DNA of 64,000 nucleotides, taken from Verrucomicrobiota bacterium (GTDB lineage: Bacteria; Verrucomicrobiota; Verrucomicrobiia; Limisphaerales; UBA9464). The notes below the pieces were generated by a model. The model saw nothing but the letters and a program-made list of their open reading frames with translations, had not been told where the DNA came from and searched no databases. Made by a program: the position numbers and the translations under genes. Positions 24,389-33,807 of this stretch are shown here, one piece after another. The DNA lies in assembly GCA_017309115.1 (NCBI GenBank), contig JAFLEF010000008.1:123993-187992 (forward strand), given 5' to 3'. Position 1 is the stretch's first letter, and the number at the start of each line of letters is the position of its first letter.

Positions 24389-25891
24389 TTGCCCGTGTTC
24401 CTCCGTTTCCATGGGCTCTCCAAGCGTTATCCCGGCGTTCTCGCGTTGGATGACGTCAGTTTCACCGTGGAACGGGGCACCTGCCACGCGCTGATGGGAG
24501 AGAACGGGGCGGGGAAGAGTACTTTGGGCAAAATTCTCGCCGGAGTGCAGCGGGCCGACCAGGGCGAGATTCATCTGCAAGGCGAAGTGATTCGCCCGAC
24601 CAATCCCCACGTGGCCCGACAATTGGGCATTGCGATGGTTCATCAGGAACTGGCGTTCTGTCCCAATCTCACCGTGGCGGAGAATCTGTGTCTGGGATCC
24701 CTGCCGTCCCGGGTGGGTTGGCTGCGCCGGGGCGAACTGCGTGAGCGGGCGCGGCAGTTGCTGGCGGCGATTGGTTCCGACATCGACGTGGATCGTGCGG
24801 TGGGCGAACTGTCCACCGGCCAGGAACAGTTGCTGCAAATCGCCGCCGCCGTGGGAACCGGAGCCCGGGTGATCGTGTTCGACGAACCCACTAGCTCGCT
24901 TTCGGTGGCCGAGGCCGAGCATTTGTTCACGCTTCTGGCGGATCTGAAACAGCGGGGCATTACGGTGTTGTATGTCTCGCATCGCATGGACGAGATTTTT
25001 CGGCTGTGTGACGCCGTGACCGTGTTGCGGGATGGACGTCACGTGGCGACCGAACGGATTTCGGAAACCAACGAGAACCGGTTGGTCGAACAGATGATCG
25101 GCCGGGAGTTGGACTTGAGTGCCGGCGCGGCGGACGTGAGTTCGACCGGAGACGAAGTGCTGCGGGTGTCCGGTCTGCGTTCTCCGGGTCGATTTGAAGG
25201 CGTGGGCTTCACGCTCCGGTCCGGAGAGATTTTGGGATTGGCCGGATTGGTGGGCGCGGGGCGTAGCGAGGTGGCGCAGGCGATTTTTGGTTTGGATGAC
25301 CGCTCCTCCGGAGACGTGTCCGTCGGAGGCGAAAAACTACGGTCTGGGAGTGTTAGCTCGGCCTTGCGCTACGGCTTGGGTCTGCTGCCCGAGGATCGCA
25401 AGCGCCAGGGTCTGGTGCTGCCGCTGAACTGTCGGGAGAACGCCAGTTTGGCCGCCCTGAGCCGGGTGGCTACGGCGGGCTTCGTGCGGCGACCGGCGGA
25501 GCGGGCTTTGGCCCGGGGATTCTTTTCCCGGCTTCGGGTCAAGACGCCGTCCCTCGAGGCGCCAATCTCCGGACTAAGCGGGGGCAATCAGCAGAAAATC
25601 GCTCTGGCCAAATGGCTGGCCCGGGACTGTCCGATCTTGATTGTCGATGAACCGACGCGCGGGGTGGATGTCGGGGCTAAAGCGGAGATTCATCGTTTGC
25701 TGTTGGAGCTCGCGGCGGCGGGAACCGCAATCCTGTTGATCAGCAGCGAACTGCCGGAACTCATGCATTTGAGTCACCGGATCCTGGTCCTTCGTCAGGG
25801 CCGGCAGGTGGGGGAAGTCGGTCGGGAGCAGTTCCGTCAGGACACGATTTTGCGGCTCATGGCGGGGGTGGGAGGGGCGGGTAAGGGGTAA
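24389..25891 (+). CDS. Sugar ABC transporter ATP-binding protein, RbsA/MglA type
   Basis: A 500-residue fusion of two nucleotide-binding domains, as in the carbohydrate-uptake CUT2 family. Domain 1 has Walker A GENGAGKST (~37-45), signature LSTGQEQLLQIAAA and Walker B VIVFDEPTSSLS. Domain 2 has a degenerate P-loop (GLVGAGRSEVAQA), normal for this family, signature LSGGNQQKIALAKWL and Walker B ILIVDEPTRGVDVG. The start is TTG 24389; GTG 24395 is nearly as good. The usual permease (RbsC) and binding protein (RbsB) genes are absent on both sides, so its partners must be encoded elsewhere or it works with a distant permease. Confidence 0.9.
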   Translation: MPVFLRFHGLSKRYPGVLALDDVSFTVERGTCHALMGENGAGKSTLGKILAGVQRADQGEIHLQGEVIRPTNPHVARQLGIAMVHQELAFCPNLTVAENLCLGSLPSRVGWLRRGELRERARQLLAAIGSDIDVDRAVGELSTGQEQLLQIAAAVGTGARVIVFDEPTSSLSVAEAEHLFTLLADLKQRGITVLYVSHRMDEIFRLCDAVTVLRDGRHVATERISETNENRLVEQMIGRELDLSAGAADVSSTGDEVLRVSGLRSPGRFEGVGFTLRSGEILGLAGLVGAGRSEVAQAIFGLDDRSSGDVSVGGEKLRSGSVSSALRYGLGLLPEDRKRQGLVLPLNCRENASLAALSRVATAGFVRRPAERALARGFFSRLRVKTPSLEAPISGLSGGNQQKIALAKWLARDCPILIVDEPTRGVDVGAKAEIHRLLLELAAAGTAILLISSELPELMHLSHRILVLRQGRQVGEVGREQFRQDTILRLMAGVGGAGKG

Positions 25892-25913
25892 GGGGTAAGG
25901 GTAAGCGGCAAGC

Positions 25914-26006
25914 GGTAGGGCGAGGTTCCCACCGAGCCGTTCGTGTCTCGGCGAATGACGCGTCAGGAGTCCACACACGCACGGCTCCGCGGAGCGTCGC
26001 CCCACC
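25914..26006 (+). repeat. PAL repeat, copy 7
   Basis: Full-length copy; almost identical to copy 8, pointing to a recent tandem duplication. Confidence 0.9.
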
Positions 26007-26038
26007 GTCGAGGAAGCTGAGAGCTGAGAGGTCAGAAT

Positions 26039-26131
26039 GGTAGGGCGAGGTTCCCACCGAGCCGTTCGCGTCTCGGCGAATGACGCGTCAGGAGTCCACA
26101 CACGCACGGCTCCGCGGAGCGTCGCCCCACC
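26039..26131 (+). repeat. PAL repeat, copy 8
   Basis: Full-length copy separated from copy 7 by a short GAGAGCTGA unit, so the duplicated block probably included module A and the palindrome. Confidence 0.9.
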
Positions 26132-26153
26132 GTCGAGAAAGCTGAGTCAGAAT

Positions 26154-26182
26154 GGTAGGGCGAGGTGGAACCTTGCCCCACC
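26154..26182 (+). repeat. PAL repeat remnant, 29 bp
   Basis: Only the outer arm ends are left (GGTAGGGCGAGG joined to GGAACCTTGCCCCACC), as expected if the interior of the hairpin had been deleted. Confidence 0.7.
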
Positions 26183-26350
26183 GGAAGCAAGTTGAGCGTT
26201 GAAGGTTGGAGTTGATAGATGGATCCCCTGCGCGAACTCCGCGTCCTCCGCGGGAAACGACTCTTCCCGGCTCGGGTGAAACGGAGCTGCGTCTCGCAAG
26301 GTCTTCGCTGACCAGCAACGGCCGGCTGACCAGGCTGCGCCAGCTGGCTT

Positions 26351-27184
26351 CTATTCCAGCCAGTTCAGGACGCCGTCGAGGCCGGCGAAGTTGAGGGCGG
26401 CGGACGCTTGCTGCTGCACCACGGGCTTGGCGCGGAAGGCCACGCTGAAGCCGGCCAGACCCATCATCTTGAGATCGTTGGCGCCGTCGCCCAGGACCAG
26501 GGCTTGCTGAGTCGAACACCCCAGTTCCCGACACACCGAGGCCACCTGATCAGCCTTGGCCTGGGCGTCAACGATGGCGCCGCGAACGGTGCCGGTCAGT
26601 TGTCCGTCCTGGAACTCCAGTTCGTTGGCTAGGGTGAAATCCAGACCCAGTTGACGTCCCAAGCGGTGCACGAAGTAGGTGAAGCCACCGGAAACGAGCA
26701 GGGTCTTGAGGCCGGCCTGACGGGCGGCGGCGAGCAGAGCTTCTGCACCCGGGGAAAGCCGGAGTCGTTCGTCGAAGACCCGTTGCAGCGTTGCTTCTGG
26801 CAGGCCTTTGAGGAGGGCGACGCGTTGACGCAAGGCGCCGGGAAAATCGAGTTCGCCCCGCATGGCCGCTTCGGTGATGGCGGCCACCTGGGGTTTGACA
26901 CCGGCGAAGTCGGCGATCTCGTCAATGCATTCGATGGAGATCAGCGTGGAATCCATGTCCATGGCCAGCAGACGAAACTCCTTCAGCTGGCGCGGACGGT
27001 CCAGATAGGCGAAGTCGAGCCGATGTTGACGGCACCAGTCCGGCAGGCCCTCCCAGCGGGTGGCGGGACTGAAGTGTACGACTCCGGGACGCGGGGTGTG
27101 AAAGCTGGACGCTCCCACGCGGGAGAACAGTTCCGCGATCTGGGGAGCGGCGATCGAAGCGCCTTGAACGATGAGCAGACTCAT
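26351..27184 (-). CDS. serB: Phosphoserine phosphatase
   Basis: Releases serine from phosphoserine, the last step of serine synthesis. The 277-residue protein is a HAD-superfamily hydrolase: DMDSTLI at ~76-82 supplies the nucleophile Asp76 and acid Asp78, VSGGF is motif II, and GDGANDLKMMGLAG is motif IV. The ~70-residue N-terminal extension (MSLLIVQGASIAAPQIAELF) fits the ACT-like regulatory part of many SerB proteins. ECIDEIADFAGV is a conserved SerB cap segment. It is divergent from the thioredoxin gene with a 127-bp gap. Confidence 0.95.
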   Translation of the reverse strand: MSLLIVQGASIAAPQIAELFSRVGASSFHTPRPGVVHFSPATRWEGLPDWCRQHRLDFAYLDRPRQLKEFRLLAMDMDSTLISIECIDEIADFAGVKPQVAAITEAAMRGELDFPGALRQRVALLKGLPEATLQRVFDERLRLSPGAEALLAAARQAGLKTLLVSGGFTYFVHRLGRQLGLDFTLANELEFQDGQLTGTVRGAIVDAQAKADQVASVCRELGCSTQQALVLGDGANDLKMMGLAGFSVAFRAKPVVQQQASAALNFAGLDGVLNWLE

Positions 27185-27311
27185 GAACGGGCGGGCAGGT
27201 TGGGGTTCGGCGGCGTCTTGGCAAGCGCGACGCGAAAGTGCCGACGGACCGAAGATTCGGTGGCGGTCCCGTGAGGTCCTTGCTAACTACGGATCAGTCA
27301 ATCGATCCCTT

Positions 27312-27812
27312 ATGAAACCTCTTCTCTTGGTTCTGCTGGTCACCTTTGCGTCGGCTTCCGTCGAGGCGGCTGAGAAAAAGATCTGGGCGAAATCGTTCCT
27401 GGGGCGCCAGGCGCCCGACTTCGTGGTGGAGAAATGGCTTTCTGCGGAACCCGACCGGAAAGGGAAATGGGTGCTGATCGATTTCTGGGCGACGTGGTGT
27501 GGGCCCTGCCGGAAAGCGATTCCCGAGCTGAACACCTTTCACCAAAAGTTCGGCGACAAGCTTGTGGTGATCGGCGTGTCGGATGAGGAGGAGTCGGTCG
27601 TGAAGAAGTTCAAGCAGGTGCCCATCCAGTACTTCAGCGCCCTCGACCCGAAACGGCGCATGTATCGCGAACTCGCAGTCGAGGGCATTCCCCACGTCAT
27701 CATCGTGGATCCCGAAGGGATCGTTCGTTGGGAGGGATATCCGCTGCACGAAGGGCATGAGTTGACGGAGTCGGTGGTCGCGGGATTGATCGGCGCGAAG
27801 ACCTCGAAGTAG
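27312..27812 (+). CDS. TlpA-like exported thioredoxin family protein
   Basis: A 166-residue protein from ATG 27312 with a signal peptide (MKPLLLVLLVTFASASVEA). It has the thioredoxin fold with the active site WATWCGPCRKAIPEL (CGPC at ~68-71) and the cis-Pro in VEGIPHVIIVDPEGIV. TlpA/ResA-like proteins keep exported thiols reduced, for example during cytochrome c maturation, which would fit the c-type or dehydrogenase-like secreted proteins of this organism; that link is inference. The 73-bp gap to the following oxidoreductase gene suggests separate or loosely linked transcription. Confidence 0.9.
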   Translation: MKPLLLVLLVTFASASVEAAEKKIWAKSFLGRQAPDFVVEKWLSAEPDRKGKWVLIDFWATWCGPCRKAIPELNTFHQKFGDKLVVIGVSDEEESVVKKFKQVPIQYFSALDPKRRMYRELAVEGIPHVIIVDPEGIVRWEGYPLHEGHELTESVVAGLIGAKTSK

Positions 27813-27885
27813 TTCCTCGTAACTGCCCCGGCGCCGAACGTTTTGCTGACTGTTCACCCGACGTCGGCCGCGTCATGGTCCGGCC

Positions 27886-28905
27886 ATGTCTGACCTGCCC
27901 CGCGTGGCGGTTCTGGGTGTTGGTTCGCTCGGAAAAGAACACGCTCGAATTTACGCCGACCTTGCCCGGGCCGGCGTCTGCCGGTTTGAGGGCGTTTACG
28001 ATGTTCATGCCGAAGCGGCGCGGACCCACGCTCAAAAGCACGGAGTGAAGGCCTTTGCCAGCGTGGCCGAGGCGGCGGCGGCGGCGGATGCGCTGAGCAT
28101 TGTCACGCCCACCCAGACGCATTTCGCGCTGGCCAGCGAACTGATTCAGCAGGGACGTCACGTGCTGGTGGAGAAGCCGATGACCGATGAAGCGGACCAG
28201 GCGACGGAACTGGTCCGGTTGGCCCAGGAGAAGGCCGTCGTGCTGCAAGTGGGCCATGTGGAGCGCTTCAATCCGGTGTTTGCGTATTTGGAGTCCGTGG
28301 CGACCGAACCGCGTTTTGTGGAGTGCCATCGGTTGTCGCCGTATCCCGCGCGCAGCATCGACATTGGCGTGGTGTTGGACCTGATGATTCACGATCTGGA
28401 CGTCATTCTGGCGTTCGTGAAGTCGCCGGTGGTGAGTGTCGATGCGGTGGGAATTCCGGTGCTGAGCCGAACTGAAGACATCGCCAATGCCCGGCTGCGG
28501 TTCGCGAATGGATGCGTCGCCAATCTGACCGCAAGCCGCATTAGTCCGGAACGCATGCGCAAGATCCGGGTGTTCAGCGGGGGTGCCTCGCCCAACTACA
28601 TCTCCCTCGATTACCGGGCCCAGGAAGGCTACATCTATCGACTGGGCCGCGAAGGAGAGCAGGAGAGTTCCCTGCTGAAGAAACTGCTCTCGTCCAAGGA
28701 TTCCGCCATCGTGAGCGAATTCGCCGGCAAGAAAATCGTGCGTGAACCGGTGCCGATTGCGAAGGACGAGCCCTTGCGGCTGGAACTCGCCCACTTCCTC
28801 CACTGCGTTCGGGAACGCCAAACTCCGAAGGTCAGCGGCGCGCAGGCGAAACTGGCGCTGGATGTGGCCTTCGAAATCACGCGTCAGGTGGCGGAACGCC
28901 GTTGA
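27886..28905 (+). CDS. Gfo/Idh/MocA family oxidoreductase
   Basis: A 339-residue NAD-binding dehydrogenase: VAVLGVGSLGKEHARIY is the Rossmann motif and VLVEKPMTDEADQATELV carries the EKP Lys. LQVGHVERFNPVF and the segment SIDIGVVLDLMIHDLDVI resemble UDP-GlcNAc 3-dehydrogenase-like proteins (GnnA-like) found near lipid A genes in Bacteroidetes and PVC bacteria. No lpx gene is next to it here, so a lipid A role is a weak inference. It shares no close identity with the other Gfo/Idh protein in the window. Confidence 0.9.
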   Translation: MSDLPRVAVLGVGSLGKEHARIYADLARAGVCRFEGVYDVHAEAARTHAQKHGVKAFASVAEAAAAADALSIVTPTQTHFALASELIQQGRHVLVEKPMTDEADQATELVRLAQEKAVVLQVGHVERFNPVFAYLESVATEPRFVECHRLSPYPARSIDIGVVLDLMIHDLDVILAFVKSPVVSVDAVGIPVLSRTEDIANARLRFANGCVANLTASRISPERMRKIRVFSGGASPNYISLDYRAQEGYIYRLGREGEQESSLLKKLLSSKDSAIVSEFAGKKIVREPVPIAKDEPLRLELAHFLHCVRERQTPKVSGAQAKLALDVAFEITRQVAERR

Positions 28906-28962
28906 GTTTGTTCCTGGTTGCGACCGATTCTCTGCCCGGCCTTTCGTTCGTTCTGCGATTTC

Positions 28963-31017
28963 ATGAAACCGATCCTGCCCTTGGCTCTACTCGCCGCCTG
29001 GTCTGTTCACGCGGCTGATCCCAAGCCCTTCACGTTCGCTGATCTCATCGCCTGCCAACGGTTGTTGGAACCCGTGCCGTCGCCGGATGGTCGGTGGGTG
29101 GTTTACGTCGTGGGCGTGCCCAGTCTGGAAGAGAACCGGGTGAACAGCGACCTTTGGATCGTTCCCGCCGAGGGAGGCACGCCGCGTCAGTTGACCCGCG
29201 GACCGCGTCATGACCGGCATCCCACGTGGTCACCCGATGGGCGTTGGATCGCCTTTGAATCCAATCGGAGCGGCGCCTTCCAAGTGTACGTGATTCCGGC
29301 GGATGGCGGAGAGGCCCGAGCGCTGACGTCCCTTTCCACGGAAGCCACGCAGCCGGTCTGGTCACCGGATGGCGGGCACATTGCGTTCGTGTCGACGGTG
29401 TTTCCCGAGTTTTCTGACAAACCTTTTGCCGAGGCAGACCGGTTGAATCGGGAACGGCTGACCGCGCAGGAGAACAGCAAAGTGAAGGCGCGGCTGATTA
29501 CCCAGCTGCTGTATCGGCACTGGGATTCCTGGGTGGATGGGAAGCGTCAGCACCTGTTCGTGATTCCCGTGAAGGACGGCGCGTCGGCCGGATCCCCGCG
29601 CAATCTGACCCCGGGAGATCGCGATGCGGTTCCCACGTCTTCGACCTTTGCGGCCGGAGACGAGTTCGCCTTTTCACCGGACGGCAAGGAACTGGCGTAC
29701 ACCGTGACACCGTTGCCGACGCGGGAAGAGGCTTGGAAGACGGATCACGACATATGGATCGTAGAGTTGGCCAGCGGGGTGCGGCGTCAGGTGACGCGCA
29801 ATCCCGCGGCGGACGGATTCCCGCGGTACTCTCCAGACGGCAAGTATCTCGTGTACCGGGCGCAGGCTCGGGCGGGATTCGAAGCAGACCGCTGGGAAGT
29901 GAAATTGTTGGATCGGGCTTCGGGTCAAACGCGCAGTCTGGCGGCGGACTGGGATCGTTCGGTGGGTGCCCTGGCGTGGGCTTCGGATAGTCGGACGCTG
30001 GTGGTGGAGGCCGAGGATCAGGCGCAGCAACGACTGTGGCGGCTGGGCATCGACGGCGGGAAACCGGAACCGATCACCACGGGCGGAGCAGCGGGCGAAC
30101 CGTCGGTGATGAAGGATGCGGTGGTATACAGCCGGTCCACGATGAATTCCCCGGCGGACGTGTTTCGCGTTCCGCTGGCGGGGGGCGAGGCCCGGGCGTT
30201 GACGTCGGCGAATCAGGCGTTGCTGGCCCAGATTCAATTCCAGACGCCGGAGTCGGTCACGGTTCCAGGAGCGGGTGGAACGCCGGTCCAGATGTGGGTG
30301 ATCAAGCCGCCAGGATTCGATCCCGCCCGCAAATGGCCGGTGGTGTTCTGGGTGCATGGCGGACCCCAGGGGGCCTTCATGGATTCCTGGTCCTACCGGT
30401 GGAACGCGCAGTTGTGGGCGGCCCAGGGTTACGTGCTGGCGTTGCCGAATCCGCGTGGCAGTACGGGATTTGGTCAGAAGTTCACCGACGAGATTTCCCG
30501 CGATTGGAACGGCAAAGTCGTGGAAGATCTGATGGCTTGCCTGGGTTGGTTGGAGGCGCGTCCGTATGTGGATTCCAGTCGGATGGCGGCTGCGGGAGCA
30601 TCCTTTGGTGGTTACATGATGAACTGGTTTCAGGGCCACACTGACAAGTTCAAGACCCTCGTGACGCATTGCGGCGTGTACAACTTTGACTCGATGTACG
30701 GCACCACGGAGGAACTGTGGTTTGACGAATGGGAGCACGGCATTCCGTGGAAGACGGAGAATTTCAATGCGGCGTCCCCGCATCGGTACGCGATGAATTT
30801 CAAGACGCCGAATCTGATCATTCATAACGAACTGGATTTCCGGGTGCCGGTGTCCCAGGGCATGGATCTGTTTACGGCGCTGCAGCGTCAGGGGATTCCC
30901 TCCAAGTTCCTGTACTTCCCGGACGAAGGACATTGGGTGCTCAAACCTCAGAACAGCGAGTTGTGGAACAAGACCGTGTTCGCTTGGTTGGCAGAGTATT
31001 TGAAGGGCGGGAATTAG
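28963..31017 (+). CDS. S9 family prolyl-oligopeptidase-like serine peptidase
   Basis: A 684-residue exported peptidase (acylaminoacyl-peptidase/DPP-like). ATG 28963 begins a signal peptide (MKPILPLALLAAWSVHA). Residues ~40-400 are a WD40-like beta-propeller with repeated SPDGRW and WSPDG motifs; residues ~430-684 are the alpha/beta hydrolase domain. The catalytic triad is intact: Ser547 in GASFGGYMMNW, Asp625 in NELDFRVP and His657 in DEGHWV. It digests short peptides, probably in the periplasm. The stop codon overlaps the beginning of a repeat module (TAGCTGAGAGG). Confidence 0.95.
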   Translation: MKPILPLALLAAWSVHAADPKPFTFADLIACQRLLEPVPSPDGRWVVYVVGVPSLEENRVNSDLWIVPAEGGTPRQLTRGPRHDRHPTWSPDGRWIAFESNRSGAFQVYVIPADGGEARALTSLSTEATQPVWSPDGGHIAFVSTVFPEFSDKPFAEADRLNRERLTAQENSKVKARLITQLLYRHWDSWVDGKRQHLFVIPVKDGASAGSPRNLTPGDRDAVPTSSTFAAGDEFAFSPDGKELAYTVTPLPTREEAWKTDHDIWIVELASGVRRQVTRNPAADGFPRYSPDGKYLVYRAQARAGFEADRWEVKLLDRASGQTRSLAADWDRSVGALAWASDSRTLVVEAEDQAQQRLWRLGIDGGKPEPITTGGAAGEPSVMKDAVVYSRSTMNSPADVFRVPLAGGEARALTSANQALLAQIQFQTPESVTVPGAGGTPVQMWVIKPPGFDPARKWPVVFWVHGGPQGAFMDSWSYRWNAQLWAAQGYVLALPNPRGSTGFGQKFTDEISRDWNGKVVEDLMACLGWLEARPYVDSSRMAAAGASFGGYMMNWFQGHTDKFKTLVTHCGVYNFDSMYGTTEELWFDEWEHGIPWKTENFNAASPHRYAMNFKTPNLIIHNELDFRVPVSQGMDLFTALQRQGIPSKFLYFPDEGHWVLKPQNSELWNKTVFAWLAEYLKGGN

Positions 31018-31191
31018 CTGAGAGGTAAAACGGGTAAGCGGTAAGCGGTAAGCGGTAAGCGGTAAGAAAGGTAGGGCGACGCTTTGCGGAGCCGTTCGCG
31101 GGTGGAGTGGTGACGCGTCATTCGCTGCGATGCGAACGGTGGAACCTCGCCCCAACTCGTTTCCCGTATCTCAACTTTCAACGTTCAACTC
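31018..31191. repeat. Intergenic repeat modules after the S9 gene
   Basis: Shows the module order clearly: AGCTGAGAGG (A), four to five GGTAAGC units at 31033-31066 (B), a degenerate PAL repeat (C, 31070-31155), then a TCAACTTTCAACG half-arm at 31166-31198 that runs into the end of the next gene. Confidence 0.75.
31070..31155 (-). repeat. PAL repeat, copy 9 (degenerate)
   Basis: Starts GGTAGGGCGACGCTTTGCGG; the right arm has lost several bases (GCGAACGGTGGAACCTCGCCCC). Confidence 0.8.
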
Positions 31192-33234
31192 TCAACTGGC
31201 TTTGCCCGGTACCAGAAACGTCCAGGGTTGACGGAAGAGGCGGCGCGCGACGGCACCGTAGATGACCCGGCGTTCCGGGGCGCGAACGTCGCGGGCGCGG
31301 ATGGCCACCCAGAGCGCCAGGGAAAAACTGACGGCGATGTTCACCACGCCGATTCCCACCAGACCAAACAAGGTCCAGTACAGTGGCCAATGGGTGAAGA
31401 CCCCGAGACCCAAGGTCGAAACGGCGGCCGCCAGTTGGCCGGTGGAAAGAGTGACGTGGCGAACCTCCAAGGGTAGGCCAAAGAACTTGGCAATCTCCGG
31501 GGTCAGTCCCAAGAGGAAGCCCAGAGAGATGTTGCCGGCGAGCCCCGCAATGTTGTGATCAAGCCAGACCGCAAATCGCCCCGCCCGGGGGGCACCAAGC
31601 AACGCGATCCACCACGGATGGGACGCCAACGCCGGTCGCAGTCGATACAGGGCGAACGCGTTGTCCGCCCAGCCAGCGATCAGGCTGGATCCCCACAGCA
31701 ACACGCCCGTTAAGGCCGCGAAGAACCAGGTGCCGCTCAGCGGGGAGAGGGAATCAAAGACCGCCTGGGCTTTGACCGCGGTGACGTAGTGGCTTCCGGT
31801 GAAGTAGAGCCAGAGTTGATCCAAAACCACCACCCCGGGCGCGACCGCCAGGAGGTTGCCAAACACGCCGGCCATTTGGGATCGGATCAACATGACGATT
31901 TCATCCACCAACGCCTCCAGTCGGCGCGGGTCGCGTAGTTCGTTCATGCGCCCAGCCAAGGCAGGAGCGGTGGTCGCGGGTTGCTTGGTGGCAAGCGTGA
32001 AGCCCAGGAGTTGGATCAGGACGAAGCTTACCGCGTAATTGAGTCCGGCCAGGGAACCTTCGACAAAACCCGCGACGGCCAATCCCACCACACTAAACTT
32101 GATCAGCGTGGTGAAACTGGTCAGGGCGCCGCCACCCAGGGCGCTGCGCCAAAGGGCGGTGTACTCGGCGGGTGTCCGGGCGATGTAGTGTTCACCGGTC
32201 TCGGCATTCCGTTCCACCAGTCGACGCGTCAGCAAATGTAGATTCTCTCGGGCCAGCGCACGAACGCTGTTGCGGGCGTGATGTTCGCGCACAAGATCAG
32301 CCACCAAGGACAACACCCGACGAGGCGGTAGTTTCGGGTCGGCCCAGCATTCCAGGAGCAGGTCCAGACGGCGCAGGAGTGAGCGGAGGCGCTCGGTGTC
32401 ATAGACCACGGCGGTGCTAATACCGGATTCCTCCAAGTGGGCGGTGATATCGTCAAGGGAACGGGCGCAGGCGTCGGTGAGCGTCCGCACATAGCTCAAG
32501 TCGGACATCCAATCAGTCGGAGGACTGCCTGCTCGCGCTCGTTCGATCAGATGCTCCACGGCGGGGCCCAGGCGCTGAAAGGATAGTTCCCGAAATTCAC
32601 TGCGAGTCAGTCGATGGCGGAGGTCGCGACTGGATCCGATGACCCGGATGCGGGCGGCCAGCAGGATGAGGGAGTCCTCGAGGTCTTCTGTTAACTGGGA
32701 CCAAGGAACCGGATTGGGGTCGCGTTCGGCCTGCCACAGTTGGATCAGGCGGGCGGCTTGTTCTTCGTCCAAGCTCTCCAGCCAAACGGCATCCTCGGGA
32801 TCGGGGAACAGTCGTTCAAAGCGGGTGCCGAGATCCCGTTCCTCCGGATCGTGGGGGAGCCAGCGGCGGGCGAGGCGATGCGCGGCTTCGGAGAAGAATC
32901 CCGCGGTGCGGGGCAATCCGGTTTCGGCAAAGAGGTCGAGGGCGCGGCCTTCCCGGAGCAAGGAGCGCAGCGTTTCGGCCACGCGGGTTTGGGTTTCAGG
33001 CTGACGATCCAGAATTTGAAACAGCAGTCGGAGCCGGGTGGCAGGTTGATCCTGACGAATCCAGGCCAGGCAGTGTTCCGCCCACTGCATTCGATCACCC
33101 AGGGAGGCCGAGGGATTGGCTCCGGAGAGCAGCGAATCCAGAGCCGGGGTGGCTTCCAGTTGTTGTAAACGTTGCCGAAGACGACGGACGAGATTCACGC
33201 GCGGACGTGGAGGCTGCCAAGTTCGGGTTCGCAA
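31192..33234 (-). CDS. Polytopic membrane protein of the 'site-specific recombinase' (SpecificRecomb) family
   Basis: A 680-residue protein matching the family annotated as site-specific recombinase Gcr (PF10136, from memory). The N-terminal ~350 residues are soluble and helical; the rest has six or more helices with the recognisable block SFVLIQLLGFTLATKQPAT (~402-420) and GNISLGFLLGLTPEIAKFF (~590-608). No serine- or tyrosine-recombinase motif is visible, and the membrane topology makes DNA recombination unlikely, so the family name should not be read as a function. Its start is about 50 bp from the rnpB gene, facing away from it. Confidence 0.8.
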   Translation of the reverse strand: MRTRTWQPPRPRVNLVRRLRQRLQQLEATPALDSLLSGANPSASLGDRMQWAEHCLAWIRQDQPATRLRLLFQILDRQPETQTRVAETLRSLLREGRALDLFAETGLPRTAGFFSEAAHRLARRWLPHDPEERDLGTRFERLFPDPEDAVWLESLDEEQAARLIQLWQAERDPNPVPWSQLTEDLEDSLILLAARIRVIGSSRDLRHRLTRSEFRELSFQRLGPAVEHLIERARAGSPPTDWMSDLSYVRTLTDACARSLDDITAHLEESGISTAVVYDTERLRSLLRRLDLLLECWADPKLPPRRVLSLVADLVREHHARNSVRALARENLHLLTRRLVERNAETGEHYIARTPAEYTALWRSALGGGALTSFTTLIKFSVVGLAVAGFVEGSLAGLNYAVSFVLIQLLGFTLATKQPATTAPALAGRMNELRDPRRLEALVDEIVMLIRSQMAGVFGNLLAVAPGVVVLDQLWLYFTGSHYVTAVKAQAVFDSLSPLSGTWFFAALTGVLLWGSSLIAGWADNAFALYRLRPALASHPWWIALLGAPRAGRFAVWLDHNIAGLAGNISLGFLLGLTPEIAKFFGLPLEVRHVTLSTGQLAAAVSTLGLGVFTHWPLYWTLFGLVGIGVVNIAVSFSLALWVAIRARDVRAPERRVIYGAVARRLFRQPWTFLVPGKAS

Positions 33235-33252
33235 TCCTATGGGATAGTTGTT

Positions 33253-33280
33253 TGCCGGCGCGGGTTGGGATCCCTAGGGT
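33253..33280 (+). promoter_or_regulatory. Candidate promoter of rnpB
   Basis: TTGCCG (33253-33258), a 16-bp spacer and TAGGGT (33275-33280) end six bases before the first base of the P1 helix. Match to sigma70 consensus is only partial, so the call rests mainly on position. Confidence 0.3.
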
Positions 33281-33285
33281 GGGCC

Positions 33286-33704
33286 GGTCTTGGAAGGGTG
33301 GGGCATCGCTGGTGGCGCAAGCTGCTGGAGGAAAGTCCGAACTCCTCAGGGCACGGGGCCGCGGAAACCGTTCACCGCTGGTGCAAACCAGCTACGAGCG
33401 GCCTGACCGCGGGCGCGACGGACGAAAGTCCGTCACGACAGACAGTGCCACAGAAAACAAACCGCCGGGGCCGCAAGGCTCCGGTAAGGGTGAAAAGGCG
33501 GAGTAAGAGCCCACCGCCCGGCGCGTAATCGCCGGGGCACGGAAAACCTCCCCGGGAGCAAGGCCAAATAGGGAACCCAGACGCGGCCCGTGTCGTGTTC
33601 GCGCAAGCGAACGGGTTCCGGGTACTGGCCGCAGAGATGAATGATGTCCGCCGGACCTCGTAAGGGGACCGGAACAAAATTCGGCTTACAGCCCTTCCAA
33701 GACC
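33286..33704 (+). ncRNA. rnpB: RNase P RNA, bacterial class A
   Basis: The catalytic RNA that removes 5' leaders from tRNA precursors, working with the RnpA protein. The ends pair perfectly over 13 bp: GGTCTTGGAAGGG (33286-33298) and CCCTTCCAAGACC (33692-33704) form helix P1. Universal core segments are present in order: GAGGAAAGTCC, GCCACAGAAA, GGTAAGGGTGAAAAGGC, AGTAAGAGCCCACC, GAGCAAGGCCAAATAGGG, and ACAAAATTCGGCTTACAG near the 3' end. Length of about 419 nt is normal for class A. Confidence 0.97.
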
Positions 33705-33807
33705 TCCTCGCCGACTCTTGCTCGCTCCCAGGCGGGGTTTCCGGTGTTCTGGCGCACGTCCCGCAGAACACCCTTTCCCTCGGCTACCAGTCGGCCACTG
33801 TTGGCCC

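Larger units (their letters stand above)
25892..26350. repeat. Gene-free stretch: tandem PAL repeats
   Basis: Holds GGTAAGG/GGTAAGCGG arrays (25879-25911), two full PAL repeats (25914-26006 and 26039-26131), a 29-bp PAL remnant (26154-26182), a TTGAGCGTTGAAGG half-arm (26190-26217), and an inverted copy of the TCCCGCGGAGGACGC repeat (26233-26262). No gene is recognised. Confidence 0.8.

Noticed and set aside
31192-33234. The 'site-specific recombinase' family name as evidence of a mobile element
   Set aside because: The protein is polytopic and has no serine or tyrosine recombinase motif, and no attachment sites or cargo were seen.
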